From Prevotellaceae bacterium MN60 (lineage in GTDB: Bacteria; Bacteroidota; Bacteroidia; Bacteroidales; Bacteroidaceae): a stretch of DNA of 64,000 nucleotides. The stretch's first letter is position 1. Each line of letters begins with the position of its first letter. The notes beneath the pieces are model-generated. The model saw only the letters and a program-made list of their open reading frames with translations, was not told the DNA's origin and ran no database searches. Shown in pieces: positions 53,039 to 61,075 of this stretch. Made by a program: the position numbers and the translations under genes. The stretch is taken from NCBI GenBank assembly GCA_900199555.1, contig FZQZ01000001.1, forward strand, positions 186,001-250,000, written 5' to 3'.

Positions 53039-53188
53039 ATGGCATATACCGAACGATTCCGACAGTCTGACGACTTCCGTCGCGAAGAACTGATAAGAGT
53101 AATAGAGCACTCCGTAGAAAACCTGACCGTGCAGGAACTCGAAGCACTCTATTATGATATGAGTACCAAGAACTACATCAACGACTAA
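53039..53188 (+). CDS. Small 49-residue protein
   Basis: ATG at 53039, stop at 53186-53188. MAYTERFRQSDDFRREELIR and VENLTVQELEALYYDMSTKN are strongly helical and charged, with no signal peptide. It follows the secreted protein gene by 50 bp (a gap with TTAACTCC repeats) and precedes a decayed HTH gene, so it may be the surviving partner of a regulator or toxin-antitoxin-like pair. Function not known. Confidence 0.55.
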   Translation: MAYTERFRQSDDFRREELIRVIEHSVENLTVQELEALYYDMSTKNYIND

Positions 53189-53199
53189 ACGAGCTTAAG

Positions 53200-53420
53200 G
53201 CTACTCGGAGAAGATTTCTGCGAGTTTGGTTTGAACCAGCGTGGTCTGGCTGAACTTATGGGTTGTGGCCAATAATACATCTCAAAAATTCTCAAAGGTT
53301 AGGAAAACCTGTCGATTGAGACAATCTGTAAATATGATGGGCCATCTGGCTTTATACTTCGATTACGAGGCTTATGCGCGTAATCTCTTATCGAGGATTA
53401 TTACTTCACAGATAGATATG
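53200..53420 (+). pseudogene. Decayed XRE-type helix-turn-helix gene
   Basis: One frame reads LLGEDFCEFGLNQRGLAELM, GCGQ-stop-YISKILKG-stop-ENLSIETICK. This is the HTH pattern of XRE/antitoxin-like regulators (Q-x-LAELMGC-x-QQYISKILKG-x-ENLS) interrupted by two in-frame stops; beyond it the match shifts to another frame (ALYFDYEAYARNLLSRI). The gene is non-functional unless the stops are read through. Confidence 0.6.
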
Positions 53421-53514
53421 TGTTCAGGAGATATCAATCTTGGACACATATACATACAAAAGGCCCTGGCCTGCTAAGCAAGTCAGGGTTTTAGTATTTA
53501 ACAAGATGAACTGT

Positions 53515-53937
53515 TTACGAGACCTCAATGGCCTTGGTAACCTTCTCTTTCGGTTCGGACTTTGGCATCGTGATGGTCAGGATGCCGTCCTCTACCTTGG
53601 CAGAAATCTTGTCGCGGACCACATCGTCAGGCAGTGTGTAGTTCTGCTCGTAGTTAGAATAGCTGAACTCACGGCGCAAGTAGTGACGGTGACTGTCCTC
53701 ATGCTTGTGTTCCTGTTTGTTTTCAATGGCAATGTTGAGGTTGCCCTCGTCATTGATGCCTACGCGGCAATATTCTTTCTTGATGCCTGGAGCTGCAAGT
53801 TCCATGATGTAACTCTTGTCATTCTCCTTGACATTGACTGCGGGTGCTGTACTGTTGGCACGAGGCATCCAATCATTGTTAAAGAAATCCTCAAATACTG
53901 TTGGCATCCAACTGTTCTGAAACATTACTGGTAACAT
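53515..53937 (-). CDS. Hsp20/alpha-crystallin family small heat shock protein
   Basis: About 140 residues. The alpha-crystallin domain spans about 38-135 (KSYIMELAAPGIKKEYCRVG, then KISAKVEDGILTITMPK), with an N-terminal arm containing FFNNDWMP. It is an ATP-independent holdase. The ATG at 53937 is preceded by AGGAGGT (53951-53945) with a 7-nt spacer, a strong Shine-Dalgarno that is unusual in this genome and suggests high translation on demand. Confidence 0.9.
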   Translation of the reverse strand: MLPVMFQNSWMPTVFEDFFNNDWMPRANSTAPAVNVKENDKSYIMELAAPGIKKEYCRVGINDEGNLNIAIENKQEHKHEDSHRHYLRREFSYSNYEQNYTLPDDVVRDKISAKVEDGILTITMPKSEPKEKVTKAIEVS

Positions 53938-53944
53938 AATCAAT

Positions 53945-53951
53945 ACCTCCT
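53945..53951 (-). promoter_or_regulatory. Strong Shine-Dalgarno of hsp20
   Basis: AGGAGGT, complementary to the 16S anti-SD, 7 nt before the ATG. It decides the start at 53937 over the upstream TTG (53943). Confidence 0.75.
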
Positions 53952-54001
53952 AATTATAAGTTTAAAAGTTTAACAATGTTATTAATCCCTGCATTATAGC
54001 C

Positions 54002-54018
54002 GCCCCTTATCAAGGGGC
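54002..54018. promoter_or_regulatory. Strong hairpin upstream of hsp20
   Basis: GCCCCTT (54002-54008) and AAGGGGC (54012-54018) around ATC. No T-run follows on either strand, so it is not an obvious terminator; it lies 65 bp upstream of the hsp20 start and could be part of its leader. Confidence 0.45.
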
Positions 54019-54120
54019 TCTAAATCTTGATCGCCTCGGCTTTCGCTCTGGCTTTCACCAACAAATAAGCAAAGTACATGCCCAAGAAAAAAAGCGCTCG
54101 TAATCTTGTCAAAATGGCAA

Positions 54121-54208
54121 AGATTTTAAACTCGCTTAAAGGATGCTGACAATTCCTTAAACTCAATTAAACATGACTGACATTTCTTTAAACTCCCTTA
54201 AACATTGG
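54121..54208. repeat. 31-bp tandem repeat upstream of hsp20
   Basis: Two good copies (54146-54176 and 54177-54208) begin CTGACA and share TTAAACTC and TTAAACAT words; a degenerate third copy precedes them (54121-54145). The gene-free stretch 53952-54250 otherwise shows only the hairpin at 54002. Confidence 0.65.
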
Positions 54209-54250
54209 TTGGAAAATCTGTCAGTCTTCAGGTCCAAAACTCTTTTTCCC

Positions 54251-55717
54251 CTACTGCAACACAGAATTGATTTCTCTCATCATGCGCTCTACGTTGCTCC
54301 AGCCAACGAAGGCATGATGGATGGTGCCATCGGCATTGATGAGCACCCAGATGGGCACACCACTCGTATCACAAGGCAACTGACCATGCAGCGATTGCAG
54401 TTGCTGCTGGGTTAGTCGGTAGTGGTCGCCGATATAGTTGGGTATCAGGCGCAGCCACACGGCAAGGTCAGACGCATCGCTAACGATATTGACAAAGTGG
54501 ATGCGGCCTGCCAGTTCTTTCTTCTTCTCGTGCATCGCCTTGAAGGCAAATCGGCAAGCTCCACAAGTGGTTTCCCAAAGGTCGAGCAATACCGGCTTTC
54601 CCTTATAAGGCTTCAGGATAGCAGCCAAGATATCCTTAGCATCGTCGGGCAAGGTGCAAATGCGCGACATGCCCTGCTCACTGACGAAGGCGAGCTCGCG
54701 CTCCATACGTTCGTTATAGTCCAACACGTCCTTTCCCAACACGGGCAAGAATCTCTTCACACTGTCTTTCTGCGCCTCGGAGAGCAGTTGCCTCTGCGAG
54801 CCCATCTGCTCCAGATACTTTGAGGCCAGATAACACTGCTGATAGTCCTTAGGCAGTTTGACGGGCTTGCTCACATACGACTCCATGAAGATATCGGGTA
54901 TACCCCACATCACATAGCAGAGCACGGGGTTCGCCCAAGGCTCATCCTGCATATACCTATCCGTACGCTGCTTGATGCGTACCTCGTAAGCATCATAGTC
55001 CTCGTCAGTCTCGAAACGTGCGCGGATAGACTGAGCACAGAAGTTAATCATATCTCCCCATTTATAGTGGTTGACAGCCTTGGCAAACTCGCGATACGCT
55101 GAGCCTATCTTTCTGTCGCTGTCTATCAGCTCGTTGATGCGCTGGTATGTAGAGTCCAGGTATTGAAAATATCCCTCTTCGCTCCTCTCGGGCAATTCCT
55201 GAGCCAGTTGTCCCATGTTGCGCTTCGCCTCTATGTCGAGATATATTTCTTCTGGGTTGATGCCCTGTTCTGTGGCATACACCAAATCGTGGTTAAAGTC
55301 AGCCAACTGCCCCCCAAATGTCAGAGCGTTGACCAATCGCTTGCCCTCCAGCTGATGGAGGTCGAGCGTAACCGTAACTGTCTGCCCGGGCACCACGTAG
55401 CAAGGAAAACTATATTCCCCCACCATCACTTGGCAATTCGTTGTTGTACCTGTAGGCATGCTCAGGCTGAATCGTCCGTCAGCATCCACGTCTGCACTCG
55501 CCTGCCTGGAAGCCTCACCCATGCCCGATGTATATTTCATCAGGTAGCGCACTATCACCTTCTTCGCTCCCTCCAAGCTGTTGCCCACAATCCGTCCGCT
55601 CAGCACTGCAGGCTCTTTTGAATACTGAAATGCAGGCAGATGCTTCTGTGCTTGTCCTGCCATGGCTACGAGCGCGAGCAGGATGGTGATGATGGTTTTC
55701 TTGTTCATGTTAGCCAA
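54251..55717 (-). CDS. Secreted thioredoxin-like (TlpA family) protein
   Basis: 488 residues with a signal peptide (residues 1-23). The N-terminal half looks like a carboxypeptidase-regulatory-like beta domain (residues 35-115), the middle is helical, and the C-terminal thioredoxin-like domain (about 365-488) has the CxxC motif in ETTCGACRFAF. The cis-Pro region is SGVPIWVLINADG. Periplasmic disulfide exchange is likely. Downstream of a second TlpA-like gene (22-bp gap) in the ECF sigma operon. Confidence 0.85.
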   Translation of the reverse strand: MANMNKKTIITILLALVAMAGQAQKHLPAFQYSKEPAVLSGRIVGNSLEGAKKVIVRYLMKYTSGMGEASRQASADVDADGRFSLSMPTGTTTNCQVMVGEYSFPCYVVPGQTVTVTLDLHQLEGKRLVNALTFGGQLADFNHDLVYATEQGINPEEIYLDIEAKRNMGQLAQELPERSEEGYFQYLDSTYQRINELIDSDRKIGSAYREFAKAVNHYKWGDMINFCAQSIRARFETDEDYDAYEVRIKQRTDRYMQDEPWANPVLCYVMWGIPDIFMESYVSKPVKLPKDYQQCYLASKYLEQMGSQRQLLSEAQKDSVKRFLPVLGKDVLDYNERMERELAFVSEQGMSRICTLPDDAKDILAAILKPYKGKPVLLDLWETTCGACRFAFKAMHEKKKELAGRIHFVNIVSDASDLAVWLRLIPNYIGDHYRLTQQQLQSLHGQLPCDTSGVPIWVLINADGTIHHAFVGWSNVERMMREINSVLQ

Positions 55718-55738
55718 TGATATGGATACTACTATTGA

Positions 55739-56788
55739 TTATTCCGAAAAGATTTCTGCAAGTCTCTGCTCTACCTCCTCCCCACGATTCGCGCGAAGGA
55801 GGATGGTGCCATTAGGAGCAAACAAGATGAGTTCAGGGATGCTGTTGATGCCATACAGCTCAGAAGCTATCGCCTGCGAGTTCAGGATTTGTGGATATGG
55901 GATAGCATCATCTTTGATGGCACGCAGCGTAGCCTCAGGCTTATCCTTTACAGCCACTCCCAGCGCCGTAAAGTTGCGCTCCTTATACTTCTCGTGCAGG
56001 GCAATAATCTTGGGTATTCCTGCGCGACAGGGACCACACCACGAAGCCCAGAAGTCAACAAGCACATACTTGCCGTGTCCCACATAATCGCTCAGTCGCG
56101 TAGTCTTGCCCTCATACTCCACCGCAAAGTCTCTGAAGCTTTCCCCCTCCTGCGGACGTGTCAGCAGCTTGTTCAGCCTTTCCACATACTGAATGGTTAA
56201 GGGATGCTGCTTTACCACCTCGCCACACTCACTGATGAGTGGCAATACCTTCTTGACCTCAGCCACTGTAGAGTGAGGCAGCGCAGTGAGCATCATCGCA
56301 CCAGTAAGGTCGTTGCGGTGAGCAAGGATATACTCTTTGGTCAGCTGCACAGCCTTTTCCCTATCGCCAGCCTCACCAGCCAGCCCTATCTCGCGTGTAG
56401 CAGTAAAAATCGCATCGTTGAGCGGAGTACCCTCTACGCGACACGACATCCAGTCATCCTGCTTGATAACGATATCTCCCGCCTCGAGGAATAAGGGGAA
56501 GCGCTGGGTACGAATGCCGTAATCTATCTTTATCTTCAATATCAGCGCAGCCATCTGGGGCTTATCTACCTTACCGCTGATGGCAATCTTGTTATCTTTA
56601 AAGGCAAACTTCTCTGTAATAGGCTCCTGACTCACAAAGTCGGCCAGGTAGAAGCTGTCAATCTTGACATTTTCCTTAGCCAGTTCTTCACTCAGGAGAA
56701 CTGGATCAAAGTTTAGCGTATAAGTATTTTGTGCTGTCGCGGTTAGTGCGGCGATGGCGAGGATGATTGATAGAATGCTTTTCTTCAT
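55739..56788 (-). CDS. TlpA family thiol-disulfide oxidoreductase
   Basis: 349 residues. The ATG at 56788 gives a signal peptide MKKSILSIILAIAALTATAQ; a longer frame from 56872 would overlap the upstream gene heavily. An N-terminal DUF4369-like domain (about 25-130) precedes a thioredoxin domain with FWASWCGPCRAGIPKIIALH (about 242-261) and cis-Pro INSIPELILF. It acts in the periplasm, probably in redox or maturation of envelope proteins. In an operon with an ECF sigma factor and a second TlpA-like gene. Confidence 0.88.
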   Translation of the reverse strand: MKKSILSIILAIAALTATAQNTYTLNFDPVLLSEELAKENVKIDSFYLADFVSQEPITEKFAFKDNKIAISGKVDKPQMAALILKIKIDYGIRTQRFPLFLEAGDIVIKQDDWMSCRVEGTPLNDAIFTATREIGLAGEAGDREKAVQLTKEYILAHRNDLTGAMMLTALPHSTVAEVKKVLPLISECGEVVKQHPLTIQYVERLNKLLTRPQEGESFRDFAVEYEGKTTRLSDYVGHGKYVLVDFWASWCGPCRAGIPKIIALHEKYKERNFTALGVAVKDKPEATLRAIKDDAIPYPQILNSQAIASELYGINSIPELILFAPNGTILLRANRGEEVEQRLAEIFSE

Positions 56789-56807
56789 AGGACGCAATAT
56801 GATACGA

Positions 56808-57236
56808 TCAGTTTCCATAATTATTAATAATATGTATGCTTTTGGGGCGAATGGCAAGTATATCCTGCACATTACTGAAGATGCTCATGATGCCAAAACT
56901 CATCAGCAGCGCGAGGGTTGTGGTTGCGATGATGCGGGAGTTCTCGGCTACCCACAATAGGATGCTACTCTCTACGCTAAAGGTAAAGAGAGGAACGTCG
57001 GTAGGCATAGAGAGGACGAATGCCATAGTGACAGCACCGCTGACAATGCCCACGACGAAGGCGGCAACCATCGCCAGTTTATAACGACGGAGGGAGGCCT
57101 CCTGATGCTGACGGACGAACTCTACGGCATCCAGGCGACGAGTAACCGTAGCCATGAAGTCTGCCTTATCGTCAAACGTTGGCTTCTGAGCGAGGAACAG
57201 TTCCTCAAGTTTTTTATCTTTTTCCATAACTGTCAA
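56808..57236 (-). CDS. Two-span membrane protein, putative anti-sigma partner
   Basis: 142 residues: a charged cytoplasmic N-terminus (KDKKLEELFLAQKPTFDDKA) and two hydrophobic spans (about 52-75 and 87-118). It starts 3 bp after the ECF sigma gene, the usual place of an anti-sigma factor, but no zinc or ZAS motif is present. Role inferred from position only. The start may be at 57236 or nine bases later (57227). Confidence 0.6.
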   Translation of the reverse strand: MTVMEKDKKLEELFLAQKPTFDDKADFMATVTRRLDAVEFVRQHQEASLRRYKLAMVAAFVVGIVSGAVTMAFVLSMPTDVPLFTFSVESSILLWVAENSRIIATTTLALLMSFGIMSIFSNVQDILAIRPKSIHIINNYGN

Positions 57237-57239
57237 TTC

Positions 57240-57722
57240 TTAATCATCCATTCTCAATTCCTGTCTCAGTTTGTCTCGCCCTCGTGAGAGTTGTTTCTTC
57301 ACGGCATCCTCCGAGGTCTCAGTAATCACGGCTACCTCTTTGATGCTGTAACCGTTCAGATAGAACAGCGTGATGGCGGAACGCTCCTTGGGTGGCAGGG
57401 TGCGCAGGGCGAGGTAGAGTTCCTGATGCTCAAAGGCATTGTCGGCTGTGGTGCTGCTGATGAGCGTGCGGGCATCGTCGAGTGTCTCCATCGTACGACA
57501 GCTAGCCTTATGGTTGAGGAACGTGTTGTGGGCTATCTTGAAGAGCCACGAACGGAACTTCCCCTGCTCCTGATAGCCTGCAGACGAGAGGTAGGCCTTG
57601 ACGATGGCATCTTGTGCCAGGTCGTCGGCATCGCTCTTGTTGCCACAGCAGAGGGCGAGCAAGAAGCTACGAAGGGCCTCCTGCTCACGCTCTACCTGTG
57701 TGATGAATGCTTCGCGGGTCAC
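57240..57722 (-). CDS. ECF-type RNA polymerase sigma factor
   Basis: 160 residues with sigma2 (SDADDLAQDAIVKAYLSSAG; KFRSWLFKIAHNTFLNHKAS) and sigma4 (LPPKERSAITLFYLNGYSIK, EVAVITETSEDAVKKQLSRG) regions. Overlaps the DUF6249-type gene by four bases (ATGA). It probably directs transcription of this operon and envelope genes elsewhere. Confidence 0.92.
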   Translation of the reverse strand: MTREAFITQVEREQEALRSFLLALCCGNKSDADDLAQDAIVKAYLSSAGYQEQGKFRSWLFKIAHNTFLNHKASCRTMETLDDARTLISSTTADNAFEHQELYLALRTLPPKERSAITLFYLNGYSIKEVAVITETSEDAVKKQLSRGRDKLRQELRMDD

Positions 57723-58174
57723 TTGTTCTCTGCCTCTGTTACCAACAACTTCTCTTCGGCCTCTATCTCCTTGGCAAGCATCTTCTTGCTCAGGCGGTAG
57801 TTAACGAGGAAGGCAATACCTACGGCCAATAGGATGCCACCTGCGAAGTATATATGAATAAGGTCGTCAGTGTTCATTCCACCCCTGAAGTCAATCAATA
57901 ATCCATAAACCAGGAAGCTGATACCGAGCAATCCGATAATGCTACCCCACAACAGCTTTGAGAGCAGTTTCTCCTTCAGCAGTTTCTTCTTGGGTGAAAT
58001 CTTCTCCATGAGTTCTTCGATGTCCATATCGGGGTTCTTCTCGATAGCGGCCAGCATAATTTTTGTCCGCTGGTTGGTCTTGTTCATGCTCTCACGGATA
58101 GTAAGCCATACTATCATAATGGGAAGTACGCATCCACATGCGATGGGTACTAAGATTGAAACTAAATAATACAT
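57719..58174 (-). CDS. DUF6249-like small membrane protein
   Basis: 151 residues with three hydrophobic spans (about 4-26, 74-91, 104-124) and a charged stretch between (MDIEELMEKISPKKKLLKEK). It matches the small family that commonly precedes ECF sigma genes in Bacteroidales, recalled as DUF6249. First gene of the five-gene operon 58174-54251; function unknown, sensing is possible. Confidence 0.75.
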   Translation of the reverse strand: MYYLVSILVPIACGCVLPIMIVWLTIRESMNKTNQRTKIMLAAIEKNPDMDIEELMEKISPKKKLLKEKLLSKLLWGSIIGLLGISFLVYGLLIDFRGGMNTDDLIHIYFAGGILLAVGIAFLVNYRLSKKMLAKEIEAEEKLLVTEAENK

Positions 58175-58496
58175 TTTCTTACTTATTTTTATTGTTAGAC
58201 ATTTTGTTTTCTGAACCGATTCACATATATAACAGTCCAGAAGAACAAAAGGTGACGTCCGTCCTTAACTTTTTACTTCCTCCAACGTTTTAGCATCGTT
58301 CGCACAGAGGGACTGTCCCCAGTATTCAATTGTTTTTTTCATCTTGTTTTTGGTTTAACTTGTAATACTTATATCTGTATATACGCAGAAAAGGCAAATT
58401 TATCGTATTCGTACCTGTTAAATATTATTAAATCGGTAGACTTCGATGGGACTTTCATTACCCCCAACCAAATACCACAAAGAAATTTTGCTTAAA

Positions 58497-58555
58497 AAAA
58501 GTCTTCACATTCACGCATAACTTTATGTTATATAGAGTGTTAAGCGTGAATAGTA
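58497..58555 (+). repeat. Copy 2 of the ~60-bp dispersed palindromic element
   Basis: Begins AAAAGTCTTCACATTCACGC and ends GTGTTAAGCGTGAATAG. ATTCACGC (58509-58516) pairs with GCGTGAAT (58544-58551). Its first part is identical over 22 nt to the inverted copy at 23856-23877. With copy 3 (59261-59320, opposite orientation) it flanks a 0.7-kb gene-free block. Confidence 0.7.
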
Positions 58556-58559
58556 TTTT

Positions 58560-58730
58560 TCAAGATACATTCCTTTTAATTCCGAGAAAAGCGAAAATAT
58601 TTTTTTTATTCCGAAAATAACAAAAAAGACTAAAGGAACGAAAATATTAATATCTTATTTAGTTTTCGTATTTTTCGATATTTTCGTGTACTTTCGGAAT
58701 CAAAATATAGGTTTTCGTGTTTTCGGAATC
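58560..58730. repeat. CGAAAA/TTTTCG word-rich inverted repeats
   Basis: Words such as TTCCGAGAAAAGCGAAAAT (58580-58598) and TTCCGAAAATAAC (58610) are mirrored by TTTTCGTGTACTTTCGGAAT (58681-58700) and TTTTCGTGTTTTCGGAAT (58713-58730). A 65-codon ORF at 58686-58883 looks fortuitous. Nearby CATCTAACC (58869) and GGTTAGATG (58926) form another inverted pair. Confidence 0.55.
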
Positions 58731-58974
58731 TCTGTGAATAGAGGCTGTTTAGCATCGGAAAAGTGCCACTTTTACAAAGCAAAACAAGCTATATGGACAT
58801 CCAAAATAGGCACTATTCCAGTGCTAAAGTGGCTCCATTCTGACTCTACAAAAGTTTATTTCAAAAATCATCTAACCTTCTAACCCAACAGGGTTAAAAC
58901 GCCAATGTACAAAGGATTTGAATCGGGTTAGATGTTTTTGCGAATAAACTCTTCTTCCTAGAATATTGTCAAGT

Positions 58975-59100
58975 AATACAGCTAACTCAGCTTCGAATAC
59001 AGCTGATTCAGCGCTGAATACAGCTATCTTGAGGTGCGAGAGTAACTGATTTGGCGCTGAGTATAGCTAACTCGAAGTTGAGTGTAGCTAGTTGGCGAAG
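58975..59100. repeat. Array of TACAGCTAACTC-type words with ~21-bp period
   Basis: Unit starts near 58975, 58996, 59017, 59039, 59060 and 59081 (spacings 21, 21, 22, 21, 21). Typical openings are AATACAGCT, AATACAGCT, AATACAGCT, AGTAACTGA, AGTATAGCT, AGTGTAGCT; tails vary (CTCAGCTTCG, TTCAGCGCTG, TTGGCGCTG). It lies in the middle of the 1.2-kb gene-free stretch 58175-59349. Confidence 0.75.
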
Positions 59101-59129
59101 AGTATTATGCGTAAATTCTCCTTGAATTA

Positions 59130-59237
59130 TGCCGTCAAACGAGTACAAAAGTAATGCTTGCATTAATTTTGTCGAGTGTAGGCATTATCGACGATAGTCA
59201 ATTATGCCGTCAAACCATCCGTAAAATGCCGTCAAAC
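59130..59237. repeat. TGCCGTCAAAC repeats
   Basis: The 11-mer occurs at 59130-59140, 59205-59215 and 59227-59237; the last two are 22 bp apart. Confidence 0.65.
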
Positions 59238-59260
59238 TTTTGATGCAATAGACCTAAAAA

Positions 59261-59320
59261 CACTATTCACGCGTATTACACTATGAGATAGCACGATACG
59301 CATGAAGGTGAAGGCTTTTT
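59261..59320 (-). repeat. Copy 3 of the ~60-bp dispersed palindromic element
   Basis: Its reverse complement begins AAAAAGCCTTCACCTTCATG and ends TACGCGTGAATAGTG, similar along the whole length to copy 2. As with copy 1 it lies directly after a 21-22-bp-period array. Confidence 0.65.
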
Positions 59321-59349
59321 TCAAGCAAAAATTTTCTATAAGGAATTTC

Positions 59350-60102
59350 TTATATATCTATCGTTTCTCCCTCTCTGCTGATTTCCCAGAAAGGAATACC
59401 CTTTTCATCCGTAAACTCCTTCATGCGCCAAGCAGACTCGAAACCACTGGCAACGAAGTGCATAGGCACAAAGAGACCGACCTTGAAGCGCTCAATAAAT
59501 TGTCGGGCTCCTAGGGTATAGCCATTGCCGATGCGACCATCAACGGGGAACATTACCACATCGAAACTATCCGCCACCTTGCGTATATCCTTCAATTCGC
59601 CAAGATATTGCTTTTCATGGGCTATAGGATCAATTTCTTCGTCGAACTCTTCACTATAGATTGTCTCGCCTGCTTTGACATCTTGAAGGAATCTCGCATA
59701 CCAATTGTTCAAGTCACCGGCATGAAAGATTCGTTTACCCTCAGTCTCCACTATCCAAGATACACCGCTGTCTGTGCTACCTAATGCCCATACAGACAAA
59801 GTTCCATCTGACCATGTACCACCCTTTGCCAGCCAAACGTCTGCATTCTCTTTATGGGCTCTTCGATGCTTGTAGATATCCTTGGAAAGTATATAGGTGA
59901 TGTTCTCATGCTGCTTTCTCCACTCGAAGATAGCAGGATTAAAATGGTCTTCATGAAAGTGACTGGAGAATACATAGATGGGCTTATCCTTCTTTAGAAA
60001 TGGGGGAACGACACCCGTCAAATCCATCCAATAGTCAAATATCAGAATGGATTTCTTTGTTTCGAGTACAAACCCGCTATGAAAGATGTAGGTCAACGTC
60101 AT
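59350..60102 (-). CDS. MBL fold metallo-hydrolase
   Basis: 250 residues. YIFHSGFVLETKKSILIFDY opens the metallo-beta-lactamase fold; SSHFHEDHFNPAIF (HxHxDH, about 48-61) binds zinc and FHAGDLNNW supplies the next His. Typical of the UlaG-like or RNase Z-like small hydrolases whose substrates cannot be told from sequence. Its start shares one base with the DUF3267 gene stop (60102). Confidence 0.88.
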   Translation of the reverse strand: MTLTYIFHSGFVLETKKSILIFDYWMDLTGVVPPFLKKDKPIYVFSSHFHEDHFNPAIFEWRKQHENITYILSKDIYKHRRAHKENADVWLAKGGTWSDGTLSVWALGSTDSGVSWIVETEGKRIFHAGDLNNWYARFLQDVKAGETIYSEEFDEEIDPIAHEKQYLGELKDIRKVADSFDVVMFPVDGRIGNGYTLGARQFIERFKVGLFVPMHFVASGFESAWRMKEFTDEKGIPFWEISREGETIDI

Positions 60103-60665
60103 CAGTCAATAATGTAAAAACCTGCCTCTGAGGGATGGTCAAGCACCATACTCTTTGGATTTTCCTTGGTCAGAAGCCATGTCATCCAGATGTCACCAGC
60201 AGCTGCTGCAATGAAGAAGATACCCCATGCAAGTAAGGGAAGGTTGCCAATAAACATGGCCACTATCGACGGGATGACACCCAAAATGACGCATGGCATC
60301 ATGGCTCCCATCATGTAGCCGGGGATGCGCATCGGCTCATCGCAGTGACAATAAGGAGTGAGCAACTTCCACATCACGCCAAAACTGATACTCTTCCATC
60401 CACTTGGCGCATAACAGGCCCACGTAATGCCGTGTATCAGCTCATGTACTACAATGCCGATAAACATGGCCACTAGTGCCACACCCCATTGAGTGCCGCT
60501 GCCAAGCATCTCCATCATCGGCCTACGTTCTCCCCAAATAAGGTAGAACGGCCCCAACAGCACTATTGTCGCCATAATCATAATGGCTACTGCAAAGATA
60601 TTCGCCTTTACGATGTCTATTGCAACTTTTCTTCCTTTTTCGTCTATATCCTTTATTGTTTCCAT
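60102..60665 (-). CDS. DUF3267 membrane protein (M50-like zincin)
   Basis: 187 residues with four hydrophobic spans. VHELIHGITWACY (about 74-86) has the HExxH zinc motif of DUF3267 putative membrane metalloproteases, close to site-2 protease-like families; the second motif region is near DIWMTWLL. It lies between a flavin-reductase fragment and an MBL hydrolase gene, with tight spacing. Peptidase activity is inferred. Confidence 0.85.
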   Translation of the reverse strand: METIKDIDEKGRKVAIDIVKANIFAVAIMIMATIVLLGPFYLIWGERRPMMEMLGSGTQWGVALVAMFIGIVVHELIHGITWACYAPSGWKSISFGVMWKLLTPYCHCDEPMRIPGYMMGAMMPCVILGVIPSIVAMFIGNLPLLAWGIFFIAAAAGDIWMTWLLTKENPKSMVLDHPSEAGFYIID

Positions 60666-60686
60666 AATTCTCTTAAAACGCTTCTA

Positions 60687-60998
60687 TCATATTGGTAGCA
60701 ATTTGCAAATTCTATCTTCTCTGATGACCTTTGGGGCTGCTTTACCTGCCAGCACCAACACCTTCTTATTATTGCGATAGATATGAAGCTGGCGTGAACG
60801 AACTACAGCCATCAGCTCAGCATCGTCTTGCAACGCCATCCACAGAGGATGATAGATGCCATCCTCTTCAAACAGCTTACGCTGCAAGTGCGAGCACATA
60901 TTGCAACTATTCTCATCACCAGCAGTAACCAGCATCCATTCGTCACCAATGAGGTGGAACGGATTGAACTTCATGTCCTTATAACTAATCTCTTTCAT
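60687..60998 (-). CDS. Flavin-reductase-like N-terminal fragment
   Basis: 103 residues. Residues 1-29 (MKEISYKDMKFNPFHLIGDE, WMLVTAGDE) match the start of Bacteroidales flavin reductase-like FMN proteins (about 180-190 residues), but the next blocks (T-M-T-x-S-W-G and F-I-R-P-Q-R-Y) are missing and the remainder is unrelated to what I expect. It may be a truncated or rearranged relic, or a different short family. It is 21 bp upstream of the DUF3267 gene. Confidence 0.4.
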   Translation of the reverse strand: MKEISYKDMKFNPFHLIGDEWMLVTAGDENSCNMCSHLQRKLFEEDGIYHPLWMALQDDAELMAVVRSRQLHIYRNNKKVLVLAGKAAPKVIREDRICKLLPI

Positions 60999-61075
60999 TT
61001 CTGCAATTCATTAATAATGATGGACAAAGGTCGGAAATATTTTTATAAATTCCAAATTTCGAGGCTAGAAATCGT

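Noticed and set aside
58686-58883. 65-codon ORF in the 58-59 kb gene-free block
   Set aside because: No start signals, starts inside CGAAAA repeats, and no recognisable domain.
58497-59320. Complete insertion sequence bounded by the inverted 60-bp copies
   Set aside because: No transposase frame lies between them and target duplications are not evident; described as a repeat pair only.
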